From Pseudomonadales bacterium (lineage in GTDB: Bacteria; Pseudomonadota; Gammaproteobacteria; Pseudomonadales; Azotimanducaceae): a stretch of 38,349 nt of DNA. The DNA lies in the NCBI GenBank assembly GCA_029246605.1, contig JAQWMV010000039.1, positions 1 through 38,349 on the forward strand, written 5' to 3'. The position numbers and the translations under genes were made by a program. Positions 6,715 through 15,518 of this stretch are shown one piece after another. The notes below the pieces were generated by a model, which was given only the letters and a program-made list of their open reading frames with translations, was not told where the DNA came from and searched no databases. Position 1 is the first letter of the stretch, and every line of letters begins with the position of its first letter.

Positions 6715-8247
6715 ATGTCAGAAAACAAACACTATGAAGTGACCCTCGATAAGCTTCAGGACAAGGTCTTGGGCGGTTGGTGCGGCAAAGCGTATGGCTG
6801 CATGATGGGCGAGCCCATGGAATTTAAGGCCCAGGGCGAAATTTATGAAGGCAGTCTCGATATTGATCCGAAGGCGCCGACCACCTGGCTGCATAATGAA
6901 GATGATATGTACGTCAATATGGCGCTGCTCGAAATCATGCGCGATAAAGGTTTGAACGCTGGTCTCGAAGACTATGCGAAGGTGTTTAGGGAAAGCGAAT
7001 TCATGTTGTGGCACGCCAATGGTCAGGCCAGACAGAATATAAAAGCTGGTATCCCGCCTGGCCTTTCAGGCCATCCTTTTTACAACCCCCATGCCGATGA
7101 TATTGATTTCTAAATCGAATGTGATTTTATCGGGCTAGTCAGCCCCGGGCTGCCGTTGTCGGCAACTCGTATCGCCGATCAGGTGGGCCATCTGATGAAC
7201 TATGGTGATGGCTACTATGCCGGTGTGTTTCTGGCGTCATTGTATGCGGCAGCGTTTGTCGAAACTGATCGAGTACGTATGATCGAGATGGCGGTGCAGA
7301 CTATCCCTGCTGATTGTGATTATGCCGCGATGCTGCGCGATCTCTTGGCCTTCTACCGTGAAGACCCGAACGACTGGCGTCAAACCTGGCAAAAGATAGA
7401 AGACAAGTGGAACTTCGATCTCTGTCCCTGGGCTAAAACGGAAGTGGGTCGATTCAATATCCAGGGCCACTTTAATGGCCTGTACGTGATGATGGGTGTG
7501 CTATACGGCGGTGATGATTACATAGAATCGATTTCTATCTGTACCCGCTGCGGTCAGGATACCGACTCCAATGTAGGAAATTGTGGCGGTATCATGGGTG
7601 CGATCATCGGTTTTGAAGGCCTTCCACAGGCGGTAAAAGCAGAACTGGCGCCGTATATGGATCGGGACAACAACCACACGTCACTGTCTAACAATTCTGC
7701 AAGCGCGTTCTGCTATGAGCTGGCAATTTCCAATATCGAACAATCAGGTGGTCGTGTTGATGGGGCGACTGCTCATATTCCCGAGCAACCATTTCACTTC
7801 GAAGGTGAACGGGAAGTGTCCTATATCAATATGCAGTTTGTCGACACCTACAAACCGGATGATGAAGCAATCACCTGGCATGGCGACTGGCATTTGGATG
7901 AAGAAGGTTGGGGCAAGGAGACTTTAACCTCGTCCAATCCCGGGGACTATGCTGAAGTCAGCTTTACCGGGAACTGTGTTTACATGCAGGGCAACCTAAA
8001 ATCCGACTACGGGATAATTGATATCTATATCGATGGTGAGCTTGTGCAACGTCGAGATTGTTATATAGAGCCGCGATGGAATAATCAAATGCAGTCAACT
8101 GCGGTCTGGCTTACCGGGCTCGCAGATGACACACATACGTTGAAAGTTGTGATCAGTGAAGAAAAAAATCCTGGCAGCAGTGGTACATCCGCTGGTCTGG
8201 GTAGAGTGGTCTCCTATCGGGGTAGGGTGGCAGCATTGCCTGACTAA
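6715..8247 (+). pseudogene. ADP-ribosylglycohydrolase-family protein with C-terminal beta-sandwich, interrupted by TAA
   Basis: The gene starts at ATG 6715 behind an AGGTAAC ribosome binding site. It would encode about 510 residues, but TAA at 7111-7113 cuts it into two ORFs in the same frame (6715-7113 and 7156-8247 from a TTG). Relatives that I recall read HADDIDFQIE at this point, so TAA replaces CAA (Gln). The fold markers survive on both sides: the DraG-like N-terminus (GGWCGKAYGCMMGEPME), the acidic metal site (HNEDDMYV), the MNYGDGYYAG segment and the second metal site (CGQDTDSNVGNCGG). The last 150 residues form a jelly-roll, carbohydrate-binding-like domain. The family hydrolyses N- or O-glycosidic bonds of ADP-ribose or related glycosides. 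The gene is most likely inactive, unless the stop is a sequencing error or is read through. Confidence 0.85.
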
Positions 8248-8274
8248 CATCAGTCAGGCGATGGTTACCAAGCA

Positions 8275-9936
8275 TTAGCCGTTGGAACGTAGAACACGAC
8301 CGCCGCGATTTCCCGTATGCTCATCATTGCGCACAATAACCTCACCATTGACCATGGTTGCTAGGTATACAGCAGCCGGTTGCGTCAGTCGGCTCTTACC
8401 GAGCGGAAAATCCTGAACGACTTCAGGCTGACGCTCTTCGACGCGATCAACATCGATGACATTGATATCAGCACGTTTGCCTGGTGCAAGCACCCCTCGG
8501 TCGTCGATGTTCATAACTTTTGCCGCGCGAGCTGTCATGCGATGAACTGCCGTCGCGAGTTTCATTTTCTTTTCGTCTCGAACCCAATGGCTGAGCATAA
8601 AAGAAGGCCAGCCGGCATCAATAATGACAGACACGTGAGCCCCGGCATCACCGAGGCCCGGCACTATCCAATCGCGGTCCATCAAATCTTCAACGGCATC
8701 AAAGTTCATGTTAAAAAATGGCATATGGAAGATCGCTTTGCCATCGGTTTCCAGCATCAGTCGCAGCCAGGTTTCTGCGGGGTGTTCACCAAATTCTCTG
8801 GCCATTTCCAGCAGGCTGTCGTCCTTCCCTTTGGTGTAGATCGGTCGCGCACCCGCACCGAGCCAGCGCATTCGTTTTGCGAAATCCTCGCTACCTGGAT
8901 TTGCCTTGGCGGCATCGATTAGTTTAGTGCGAAAGGCTTCGTCACGGATAGCGTCAAGACGTTTTTCGGGTGCGATGGCACGCAGCTTTCCCCAACCCGG
9001 GAACAGTGCCACAGTTTGAATGTTAGAGATATTACCGCCACATCGAGGCACCGTTGTGCCGTAAATCTGACAACCCTCAGCGCGATATTTTTCGATAATG
9101 TGGTGCGGATCGTCCATGCCGAACGTTGTGGTCTCAACGGCACTAAAGAGTACCCGGCCACCGCCGGCTTTGGCCTGTCTGCCAATCAAGTCGAGGTCGT
9201 TCTCAATACTGTTCTTCGAGTAGGCGGGTACGTTCTGCATCATGCCGCCTTCTGCTGCAACGGCCCTGGCGATGGCTTCTAGCTCTTCAGCCTCTGCGTA
9301 AGTACCGGGAATCGCGCGACCGTCTGGAACCTTGTGTGAAAGGTGTCGACTGGTTGAGAACCCAACGGCGCCATCCTTGACAGATTGTCTGGCGATCTCT
9401 GCAATCTGGACAATATCTTCAGTGTTTGGATTTTCATCAATACCGCGTTCACCCATGGCGTAGTAACGAATCGCCGCATGACCTACCAGCCCGGCCATAT
9501 TGATAGCAGGCTGCATTTTGTCAACAGAGTCGAGGTACTCACCGTAGGATTGCCAGTCCCAGGGTAGGCCTGAAAGAATGACTTCTTTGGGAATATCCTC
9601 TACCTGCTGCATCATTTCTGCGAGGAAGCCGTGGTCGGCTTGTTTGCACGGTGCAAAAGTGACCGCACAATTCCCCATCAACACGGTGGAAATACCATGG
9701 TTTGAACTGGGTGTCAGGAACGGGTCCCAGCCAACCTGTGCATCAAGGTGAGTGTGGATATCGATAAATCCTGGCGTTACAGCCGCACCATTTGCATTGA
9801 TCTCTTCCCCGGTTTTACCGTTGACTTTACCAATTTCAACGATGGTGTCGCCGTCAATGGCGATATCACCGGAATAGGGTTCTCCACCGGTACCATCGAC
9901 AATGAGTCCATCACGAATAATCAAATCATGTGACAT
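8275..9936 (-). CDS. N-acyl-D-amino-acid deacylase / D-aminoacylase family amidohydrolase
   Basis: A full-length 553-residue amidohydrolase-3 enzyme, starting at ATG 9936 behind an AAGGAAG ribosome binding site. The N-terminal beta-sandwich (residues 1-52) is followed by the barrel with HTHLD (H61, H63), a long central segment including SRHLSHKVPDG, and GDAGAH (D430, H434), then the closing sandwich (GKRADINVIDVD). The family cleaves N-acyl-D-amino acids, dihydropyrimidine-like rings or related amides. No signal peptide is visible, so it is cytoplasmic. A paralogue of the same length class enters the window at base 1, and the two bracket the accessory region. It is divergent from the sulfatase, which suggests a shared catabolic or scavenging role, though the substrate is not fixed by the sequence. 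Confidence 0.9.
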   Translation of the reverse strand: MSHDLIIRDGLIVDGTGGEPYSGDIAIDGDTIVEIGKVNGKTGEEINANGAAVTPGFIDIHTHLDAQVGWDPFLTPSSNHGISTVLMGNCAVTFAPCKQADHGFLAEMMQQVEDIPKEVILSGLPWDWQSYGEYLDSVDKMQPAINMAGLVGHAAIRYYAMGERGIDENPNTEDIVQIAEIARQSVKDGAVGFSTSRHLSHKVPDGRAIPGTYAEAEELEAIARAVAAEGGMMQNVPAYSKNSIENDLDLIGRQAKAGGGRVLFSAVETTTFGMDDPHHIIEKYRAEGCQIYGTTVPRCGGNISNIQTVALFPGWGKLRAIAPEKRLDAIRDEAFRTKLIDAAKANPGSEDFAKRMRWLGAGARPIYTKGKDDSLLEMAREFGEHPAETWLRLMLETDGKAIFHMPFFNMNFDAVEDLMDRDWIVPGLGDAGAHVSVIIDAGWPSFMLSHWVRDEKKMKLATAVHRMTARAAKVMNIDDRGVLAPGKRADINVIDVDRVEERQPEVVQDFPLGKSRLTQPAAVYLATMVNGEVIVRNDEHTGNRGGRVLRSNG

Positions 9937-10084
9937 TTGTGTCTTCCTTAGGTTTTGAATTCGCGTTTCAACCGAAGTATCTTACCATCTAAACACAGTC
10001 CGCTTATTTGGACATCACCCAAGAAGCCGTTCTCTAGTGGAGGTAGATATTTTTGGGGAACACCGATACTCTGGAGTCATGTTT

Positions 10085-10099
10085 AATGTTTGGAACATT
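10085..10099. promoter_or_regulatory. inverted repeat AATGTT-TGG-AACATT upstream of the sulfatase
   Basis: A perfect 6-3-6 palindrome lies 11 bp before the sulfatase start, in the 174-bp divergent region shared with the amidohydrolase. Its position fits an operator or a translation-affecting hairpin. A second, looser repeat, GTCC-N8-GGAC, lies earlier in the same gap, at about 9998-10013. Confidence 0.35.
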
Positions 10100-10110
10100 C
10101 ATGAGCAGCA

Positions 10111-11484
10111 ATGAAGAGACGTGATTTCTTGAAGGGCGTAGGCGCCACTGCCTTGCTGCCTGCCGCGCTCAGTCAGGCGACCGCAGGTAAGAAAACGAAT
10201 ATCGTTCTAATCATGTCAGATGATACCGGTTACGAGGTCTTCGGCTGCTATGGATCTAAGCAGTATTCAACGCCCAACATAGACCGGTTGGCCGAGAATG
10301 GCATGCGTTTCAATCATTGTTACTCGCAACCGATCTGCTGCCCAAGTCGCGTTGAGATTATGACCGGTAAGTCCAATGCCCGAAACTATGTTTACTGGGA
10401 CGTTTTGGATCCTGCCGAGAAGACTATCGGGCATATGATACAGGACGCCGGCTATGCGACCTGCATCGCTGGAAAGTGGCAGCTATACGGCACTGGTACT
10501 TTCGCACCGGAGCTAGCGGGGAAAGGCACACTTCCCGAAAACGCGGGCTTTGATGAACATTGTATGTGGCAGGTTGATACCCATACAGAGCGCTACTGGC
10601 AGCCTGAATTCCGTGTCAATGGTGAAGCCACGTCGTTCCCGGGCAAAGATGCCTTTGGTCCTGAAATCTGTACGGACTACCTCTGTGATTTCATCGACAG
10701 GAATAAGCAGAAACCCTTCTTCGCCTACTACCCTATGATGTTGACACACAGCCCGTTCGTGACAACCCCGGATAGTGTTGACAGGTCATCTACATCAGGC
10801 CAAAAGAACTTCGAAGACATGGTTGCCTATATGGACAAAATCGTTGGCCGCATTGTTGATCAGCTCGATGAGGCGGGTGTGCTGGAAAACACTTTGATTC
10901 TGTTTACCGGCGATAATGGGTCCCCCGGGGGGGGGAAGGGGGGAATCGTGTCTGAGCTTAACGGCAAGATGATTGCAGGTGGAAAAGGCAAGACCACAGA
11001 TGCTGGCACGCGGGTCGCACTGGTTGCCAACATGCCGGGTACGGTGCCGGCGGGCAAGGTTACAGACGACCTGGTCGATTTTAGTGACATGATGCCGACG
11101 ATGGCGGCGATGACCGGTGCAAGTTTGCCGAAGGGTGATGTGCTAGATGGTGTTAGCTTTGCGCCGCAACTGCATGGCAAAAGAGGCACGCCCAGGGAGT
11201 CGATCTATTCCTACACCGAAGGAGTACCAGGTCCTGAGCCAGACCCCACAATATATGCGCGGAATCAACGCTGGAAACTGTACAGCGATGGCCGACTTTT
11301 TGACATCAGCAACGATGTGCTTGAGCAGAAACCAATTATGACAGGTCGTCATGCAGTGCGTAGCAAACTGCAGGCCACCATAGATTCAATGCCATCGGAG
11401 GGGTTGAAAATCTACCGTCCAAAGGACCGTTCAAACATGCCTGGAGGTTCTGCGTACAATAAGAAGAAGGGGATGTCGTCTTGA
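10111..11484 (+). CDS. Tat-exported sulfatase (formylglycine-type, arylsulfatase family)
   Basis: A 457-residue type I sulfatase. The N-terminus MKRRDFLKGVGA is a twin-arginine signal, so the enzyme is folded before export to the periplasm. Metal-binding Asp residues appear in SDDTGYEVFG (D37, D38) and FTGDNGSPG. The modification motif C76-C-P-S-R80 (C-x-P-S-R) supplies the Cys that a formylglycine-generating enzyme or anSME must convert; no such maturase gene is in the window. The family removes sulfate esters from polysaccharides, aryl sulfates or choline sulfate. A run of nine G followed by AA and six G at 10927-10943 encodes the Gly-rich loop right after the metal site and may be slippage-prone. 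The C-terminus (residues 380-457) forms the usual small subdomain. Confidence 0.92.
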   Translation: MKRRDFLKGVGATALLPAALSQATAGKKTNIVLIMSDDTGYEVFGCYGSKQYSTPNIDRLAENGMRFNHCYSQPICCPSRVEIMTGKSNARNYVYWDVLDPAEKTIGHMIQDAGYATCIAGKWQLYGTGTFAPELAGKGTLPENAGFDEHCMWQVDTHTERYWQPEFRVNGEATSFPGKDAFGPEICTDYLCDFIDRNKQKPFFAYYPMMLTHSPFVTTPDSVDRSSTSGQKNFEDMVAYMDKIVGRIVDQLDEAGVLENTLILFTGDNGSPGGGKGGIVSELNGKMIAGGKGKTTDAGTRVALVANMPGTVPAGKVTDDLVDFSDMMPTMAAMTGASLPKGDVLDGVSFAPQLHGKRGTPRESIYSYTEGVPGPEPDPTIYARNQRWKLYSDGRLFDISNDVLEQKPIMTGRHAVRSKLQATIDSMPSEGLKIYRPKDRSNMPGGSAYNKKKGMSS

Positions 11485-11541
11485 CGACTGATCTTTACAC
11501 CGACCCCGCGATGACGATCGAAGCGTTGGAAACCGCGAAAT

Positions 11542-11617
11542 TGGTGGGCCGTCCGCGACTCGAACGCGGGACCAACTAGTTAAAAGCCAGCTGCTCTACC
11601 AACTGAGCTAACAGCCC
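11542..11617 (-). tRNA. tRNA-Lys (anticodon UUU)
   Basis: Reading the minus strand from 11617, the acceptor GGGCTGT pairs with ACGGCCC. The D arm AGCTCAGTTGGTAGAGC, anticodon loop CTTTTAA (anticodon TTT) and T arm (GTTCGAGTC in the loop region) are all present, and the 3' CCA is encoded at 11544-11542. It stands alone, facing the 3' end of the sulfatase gene. A lysine tRNA near nadA is also the E. coli arrangement, so the neighbourhood is probably old. Confidence 0.95.
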
Positions 11618-11656
11618 ATTTCGGGAAGCGGTATCATAAACATTTGATGCTAAAAC

Positions 11657-12595
11657 TCAAGTAAAGTCGAGCTGACTGATAATCTGCGGTGCCAGGTTCT
11701 CGCCAGTCAATTGTTCAATCGTGACCAGACCTCCTGGATTCATGACATTAAATTCTATGATCCATGGGTAAACCATGTCGAGACCGACGTAGTTGGCACC
11801 CATCGTCGTCAGAAATGCACCAATTTCATTGCAGCAATTGCGCTCGTCTTCGGTTAGCTCACAGGCCTCACTGTTTGCGCCCTGTAGAAGGTTTGTCCGG
11901 TGATCGTTCACGGCGGTACGCTTGTATTGACCGATGACCTTACCCCCGGCAAGGAGTACGCGTTTTTCACCATGACGTATGGCGCCGATATGCTCCTGAA
12001 GCAGGGTGTACTGGTCCTGATCAGGGCCGCATAGGTGTTCCAGGATGGCGCTATTGTTGGTATCACCGGGCTGTAGCAGGAAAACGTCGCGACCCAGGCT
12101 CCCTGCGGGCGGCTTGGCAACCCAGGATTGATCGGATTCGTTAACGATAGCCAGTAGGGTGCTCGGATTTGTTGCGGCATGGGTTTCTGGATGCCGGATC
12201 ATCTCAGGGAGGCTGGTAATGAAGTATTTGCTCTTCAGATGCATGATGGTATCAAGGGAGTTAATAAACCGAATATTGCTACCCAGGGCATACAACATCT
12301 GGAACTTATCTAGAAAGGAAGCCCGTTTGCCCAGAGAAAAGACCCAGATGGTGGCAAATTCGTTCAGCAAAAATCGTGTTGGCTCACCCGAATTTTCGAA
12401 TTCGGATAGCTCTCCAGAGACTCGCCACCCATCTGCAGACACCCTGGAGCGAGATAGCGCCAGCGTATCAGTTGTGCAGAGGCTCACCTCGCAGCCTCTG
12501 GCTGTCAGCTCGTTGGCGAAGCGCAGGTAATTGCCGTCGTTAAAACCGCTGCCTGCTGGCACAGGTTCTGGGATGAGAAAGGCAACTCTTTGCAT
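11657..12595 (-). CDS. glutathione-synthetase-like ATP-grasp ligase
   Basis: An ATP-grasp protein of about 312 residues, similar in length to E. coli GshB (316 aa) and laid out like it. It has an N-terminal substrate domain (MQRVAFLIPEPVPAG), then INSLDTIMHLKSKYF (GshB: NKPQSLRDCNEKLF), WVAKPPAGSLGRDVF (ATP-binding lysine and Gly-rich loop), EKRVLLAGGKVIGQYKR and the metal-ligand end YPWIIEFNVMNPGG (GshB: LTEINVTSPT). I choose ATG 12595 because it gives the GshB-like N-terminus. The frame is open to 12670, but that part overlaps the divergent nadA start. It most likely joins gamma-glutamylcysteine and glycine. Divergence in several motifs leaves room for another amino-acid or peptide ligase. 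GshB is not usually beside nadA. Confidence 0.75.
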   Translation of the reverse strand: MQRVAFLIPEPVPAGSGFNDGNYLRFANELTARGCEVSLCTTDTLALSRSRVSADGWRVSGELSEFENSGEPTRFLLNEFATIWVFSLGKRASFLDKFQMLYALGSNIRFINSLDTIMHLKSKYFITSLPEMIRHPETHAATNPSTLLAIVNESDQSWVAKPPAGSLGRDVFLLQPGDTNNSAILEHLCGPDQDQYTLLQEHIGAIRHGEKRVLLAGGKVIGQYKRTAVNDHRTNLLQGANSEACELTEDERNCCNEIGAFLTTMGANYVGLDMVYPWIIEFNVMNPGGLVTIEQLTGENLAPQIISQLDFT

Positions 12596-12625
12596 AGACT
12601 CGCGACTGGTACTTTGAGGATGACG

Positions 12626-12631
12626 TATAAT
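12626..12631 (+). promoter_or_regulatory. candidate -10 element (TATAAT) for nadA
   Basis: A consensus TATAAT stands 32 bp before the nadA start, in the short gap shared with the divergent ATP-grasp gene. No good -35 hexamer is seen 16-18 bp upstream, so this is a partial promoter call. Confidence 0.4.
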
Positions 12632-12662
12632 ATCAGTTCGTAGACTAGAGTTGGATTGACGA

Positions 12663-13703
12663 TTGGCCAATATCGTATTTGATGTACCACTGCATCAGAG
12701 TCACCTTCTGAGCACCGCAGAAATTGATGCTTTTAAGGATCGGATTAAAGCGCTCCTGATTAAGGAGGATGCTGCTCTGGTGGCGCACTACTACACCGAT
12801 GATGCTATCCAGGAGCTCGCGGAGGAAACCGGGGGCTGTGTTTCGGACTCACTGGAGATGGCGCGATTTGGCAGCAAGGTCGATGCCGGTACGTTGGTTG
12901 TCGCCGGCGTGAAGTTCATGGGCGAAACAGCGAAAATACTCAGCCCTGAAAAACGTGTACTCATGCCAACCCTGGAGGCTACCTGTTCTCTGGATTTGGG
13001 TTGTCCTATCGATGAGTTCAGCCATTTTTGTGACCAGCACCCAGATCGTACGGTGGTTGTTTATGCCAACACGTCCGCCGCAGTCAAAGCGCGATCAGAT
13101 TGGGTCGTGACCTCAAGTATTGCATTAGAAGTCGCAGAGCATTTGATGGACCAGGGCACAAAAATACTCTGGGCTCCAGATAAATATCTTGGTGGTTATA
13201 TCGAAAAGGAAACCGGTGCCGATATGGTGCTGTGGGATGGCTCCTGTATTGTGCATGAGGAGTTTAAAGCCAAGGGTCTGCTGGATCTAAAACACGTCTA
13301 TCCTGACGCGGCGGTGCTGGTGCATCCGGAATCCCCGGCAGAGGTCATTGAACTTGCTGATGTCGTTGGCTCAACCACACAGATTATTCGGGCGTCCCAG
13401 GAACTGCCTAACGAACAATTTATCGTGGCGACTGATAAAGGTATCTTTCATAAGATGCGTATTTCCGCGCCCGATAAAATATTCATTGAAGCCCCAACAG
13501 CCGGTAGCGGTGCAACCTGTCGAAGCTGTGCGCACTGTCCCTGGATGGGGATGAATGTCCTTGAGAATCTTGAGCAGTCCTTGGCGGCGGGCAGTAATGA
13601 GGTGTTTGTTGATAAATCTATTGCAGAACGCGCGCTGTTACCGCTGGATCGCATGGTCAAGTTTGCCGAGAGCAATAATATCCGGGTACGTAAGAGAAAC
13701 TAA
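12663..13703 (+). CDS. nadA: quinolinate synthase NadA
   Basis: A 346-residue [4Fe-4S] enzyme, almost the same length as E. coli NadA (347 aa). It condenses iminoaspartate with dihydroxyacetone phosphate to quinolinate, the de novo NAD precursor. The cluster ligands fit C114, C195 and C292, the last inside C286-x2-C289-x2-C292-P. The signatures [22 protein letters not shown] (about residues 41-62) and [12 protein letters not shown] are intact. The start is TTG 12663. It is the only start available because TGA 12657 closes the frame just upstream. The stop overlaps that of the convergent bepA gene by 4 bp. The partner L-aspartate oxidase (nadB) is not in the window. Confidence 0.97.
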   Translation: MANIVFDVPLHQSHLLSTAEIDAFKDRIKALLIKEDAALVAHYYTDDAIQELAEETGGCVSDSLEMARFGSKVDAGTLVVAGVKFMGETAKILSPEKRVLMPTLEATCSLDLGCPIDEFSHFCDQHPDRTVVVYANTSAAVKARSDWVVTSSIALEVAEHLMDQGTKILWAPDKYLGGYIEKETGADMVLWDGSCIVHEEFKAKGLLDLKHVYPDAAVLVHPESPAEVIELADVVGSTTQIIRASQELPNEQFIVATDKGIFHKMRISAPDKIFIEAPTAGSGATCRSCAHCPWMGMNVLENLEQSLAAGSNEVFVDKSIAERALLPLDRMVKFAESNNIRVRKRN

Positions 13704-15178
13704 CGCCTCTTATTCTGCAGGTTTGAGATCTCTTTGATCTTCTGCCCGATCTTGGCCTGCTGCTGGAAGTTTCGTTTGACCAGAGGCTGCGCATAGTTCA
13801 ATTGCTTGAGCGCTTGCTCGTAGTTACCGGTCAGTAGGAAGTATTCAGCGCGCGCCCAATGGACACCAATAATATCTTCCGCGAGACCGGCCGCTTCGGC
13901 GAGGTGATACCAAAGGTAAGCATCTACTTTGCGATTAATCGTTAGGTCACTCAGCATTTTCTGGGCTCGCTTGGCCTCGTCGGTGTGAGTCAAGACTCGG
14001 GCCAGCGCCATGGTTATGGGGTAGTTCCCGGGGTTCACAGCGAGTGCTGATTCCAATAGCCTTTGTGCGGTCTGATAGCGTTCTGCCTGCAAATGAATAT
14101 CGGCTTGCGCGATTTGCAGGCTGATCTTGTTGGGATAGGCATCGAGCAAGGGCACAAGGTGAAGGTCAGCCTCGTCAAACTTGCTGTTAGCCGTTAATGC
14201 TAAGACCAGACCATAGCGATTAGCGTTTCGGATGATTGGATCTTCATGGTAGATCCCGGCTTGAAATGCCGGAAACACGTCGTTGGGTGATTTCGCCGAG
14301 ATAGCCTTCACGCGTGCTTTCATGAGTTGGAAATCGATATTTAGTGGGAAGTTTTTTTTCTCTAGGGTCGTGGTCTGGTTATAGGAATCGGCGATGCGTG
14401 AACGTGTCACGGGGTGCGAACGCAGAAATTCGGGCATTTCATCGGAGCTGTATCTGCTGGCACTTTCCAGACGCTCGAACATATATGCCATGGCCCGTGG
14501 GTCCATGTCTGCCTCGATGAGTGTGTCGATGCCGACGCGGTCTGCTTCTGCTTCCCGCGCCCTGCTGTGGCTTAGTTGCTTTGAGAGACTAATTCCCTGT
14601 GTCGTGTTTAACGCGGCAAGGCCAACATCGCCACCGACCGTCGTCATCAAAACAACACTCGCAAGTAGTGCGGCGGTGTTAAACAGGCTAGATTTTTGTT
14701 GGGCTTCGACATCCCTGGCAAAATGGCGTTGGCTCAGGTGTGCAATCTCATGGGCGAGGATGGCGGCGACTTCATGTTCTGTTTCTGCATAGCGAAACAG
14801 CCCATGGTGTACCCCGATGACCCCACCGGGTACGGCAAATGCATTTAAGACCGGGCTGTCGATAATAACGAGATACAACCGTCGATCTTGGAGTTCGCTG
14901 TTCGATACCAGTTTGTAGGTCAGGTATTCCACATAGTCCTGAAGGATGGGATCATCAATCGTGGGGGCCTGCCCGCGTAGAGAGCGTAAAAAATCCTGGC
15001 CGATTTCGCGTTCCTGAGGCAGGGAGACAACCCCTGAACTGGCATCACCAAAAGTGGGCAGGTTTTGTTTGTGGGACGCAACTGCGAGTGCACTGGCTAA
15101 GCAGAGCACCAGCGCTAGGCTATAGGCCTGAATACGACATCTGGCGGTTTGGCTAGGCAATAGATACATCTTATTCAT
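13700..15178 (-). CDS. bepA: BepA-like periplasmic M48 metalloprotease with TPR repeats
   Basis: A 492-residue protein with an N-terminal signal peptide (hydrophobic residues about 19-33, ending near ALAVAS), the zinc motif H143-E-I-A-H147 and the downstream acidic ligand region [12 protein letters not shown]. Four or more TPR-like helices follow from about residue 290 to the end. This is the layout of E. coli BepA (YfgC, 487 aa). BepA assists LptD and BAM assembly in the outer membrane and degrades misassembled proteins. It lies next to nadA as in Pseudomonas, and bamC is nearby, consistent with an envelope role. It is transcribed divergently from the TusA-like gene. Confidence 0.93.
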   Translation of the reverse strand: MNKMYLLPSQTARCRIQAYSLALVLCLASALAVASHKQNLPTFGDASSGVVSLPQEREIGQDFLRSLRGQAPTIDDPILQDYVEYLTYKLVSNSELQDRRLYLVIIDSPVLNAFAVPGGVIGVHHGLFRYAETEHEVAAILAHEIAHLSQRHFARDVEAQQKSSLFNTAALLASVVLMTTVGGDVGLAALNTTQGISLSKQLSHSRAREAEADRVGIDTLIEADMDPRAMAYMFERLESASRYSSDEMPEFLRSHPVTRSRIADSYNQTTTLEKKNFPLNIDFQLMKARVKAISAKSPNDVFPAFQAGIYHEDPIIRNANRYGLVLALTANSKFDEADLHLVPLLDAYPNKISLQIAQADIHLQAERYQTAQRLLESALAVNPGNYPITMALARVLTHTDEAKRAQKMLSDLTINRKVDAYLWYHLAEAAGLAEDIIGVHWARAEYFLLTGNYEQALKQLNYAQPLVKRNFQQQAKIGQKIKEISNLQNKRR

Positions 15179-15253
15179 GGACGTTAGGGATATTAGACCA
15201 TGGATCGGTGTCTATGTTCTCAAGTGGTTTCTAGTTAGTACAATTCGCTTCGG

Positions 15254-15262
15254 TGCTATAAT
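15254..15262 (+). promoter_or_regulatory. extended -10 promoter (TGCTATAAT) for the tusA-like operon
   Basis: TG-C-TATAAT is a perfect extended -10 element. Transcription would begin near 15269, leaving a leader of about 17 nt that includes the AGGAG ribosome binding site at 15275-15279. No strong -35 is seen, which extended -10 promoters do not need. Confidence 0.55.
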
Positions 15263-15285
15263 CACTGAACAGATAGGAGTTTGAT

Positions 15286-15516
15286 TTGAGTGAGATTGAC
15301 CAAAAGTTGGATGCGAGCGGCCTAACATGCCCCATGCCGTTACTGAAAGCCAAGCAGGCATTAAATGGCATGGACAGCGGCCTGGTGCTGGAGGTGGTCT
15401 GTACAGATCCGAGCTCTGTGCGTGACTTTGAGGTATTTTCCAATCAGAGTGGTCACGAATTATTAAAGAGTAGTGCAGCAGATGGGGTTTATTGCTATTG
15501 GTTACGTAAGGCTTAA
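15286..15516 (+). CDS. TusA-family sulfur carrier / sulfurtransferase
   Basis: A 76-residue TusA-fold protein with the active-site motif LTCPMPLLKAKQAL. C15 would carry a persulfide. The start is TTG 15286, supported by AGGAG six bases upstream and by the extended -10 before it. E. coli TusA passes sulfur from IscS to the tRNA 2-thiouridine pathway. The Pseudomonas homologue in the same gene order (PA1006, from memory) is linked to molybdenum homeostasis, so this copy may serve molybdoenzymes rather than tRNA. The permease gene follows after 2 bp, so the two are cotranscribed. Confidence 0.92.
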   Translation: MSEIDQKLDASGLTCPMPLLKAKQALNGMDSGLVLEVVCTDPSSVRDFEVFSNQSGHELLKSSAADGVYCYWLRKA

Positions 15517-15518
15517 CG

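Noticed and set aside
852-8247. Stop-codon reassignment or programmed read-through explaining the in-frame stops
   Set aside because: TAA, TAG and TGA all act as ordinary terminators of intact neighbouring genes in this window, the interrupted frames use all three, and no SECIS- or pyrrolysine-like context is visible.
8380-8922. Plus-strand 180-codon ORF
   Set aside because: It is antisense to the well-supported amidohydrolase gene and is His/Arg-rich without any domain.
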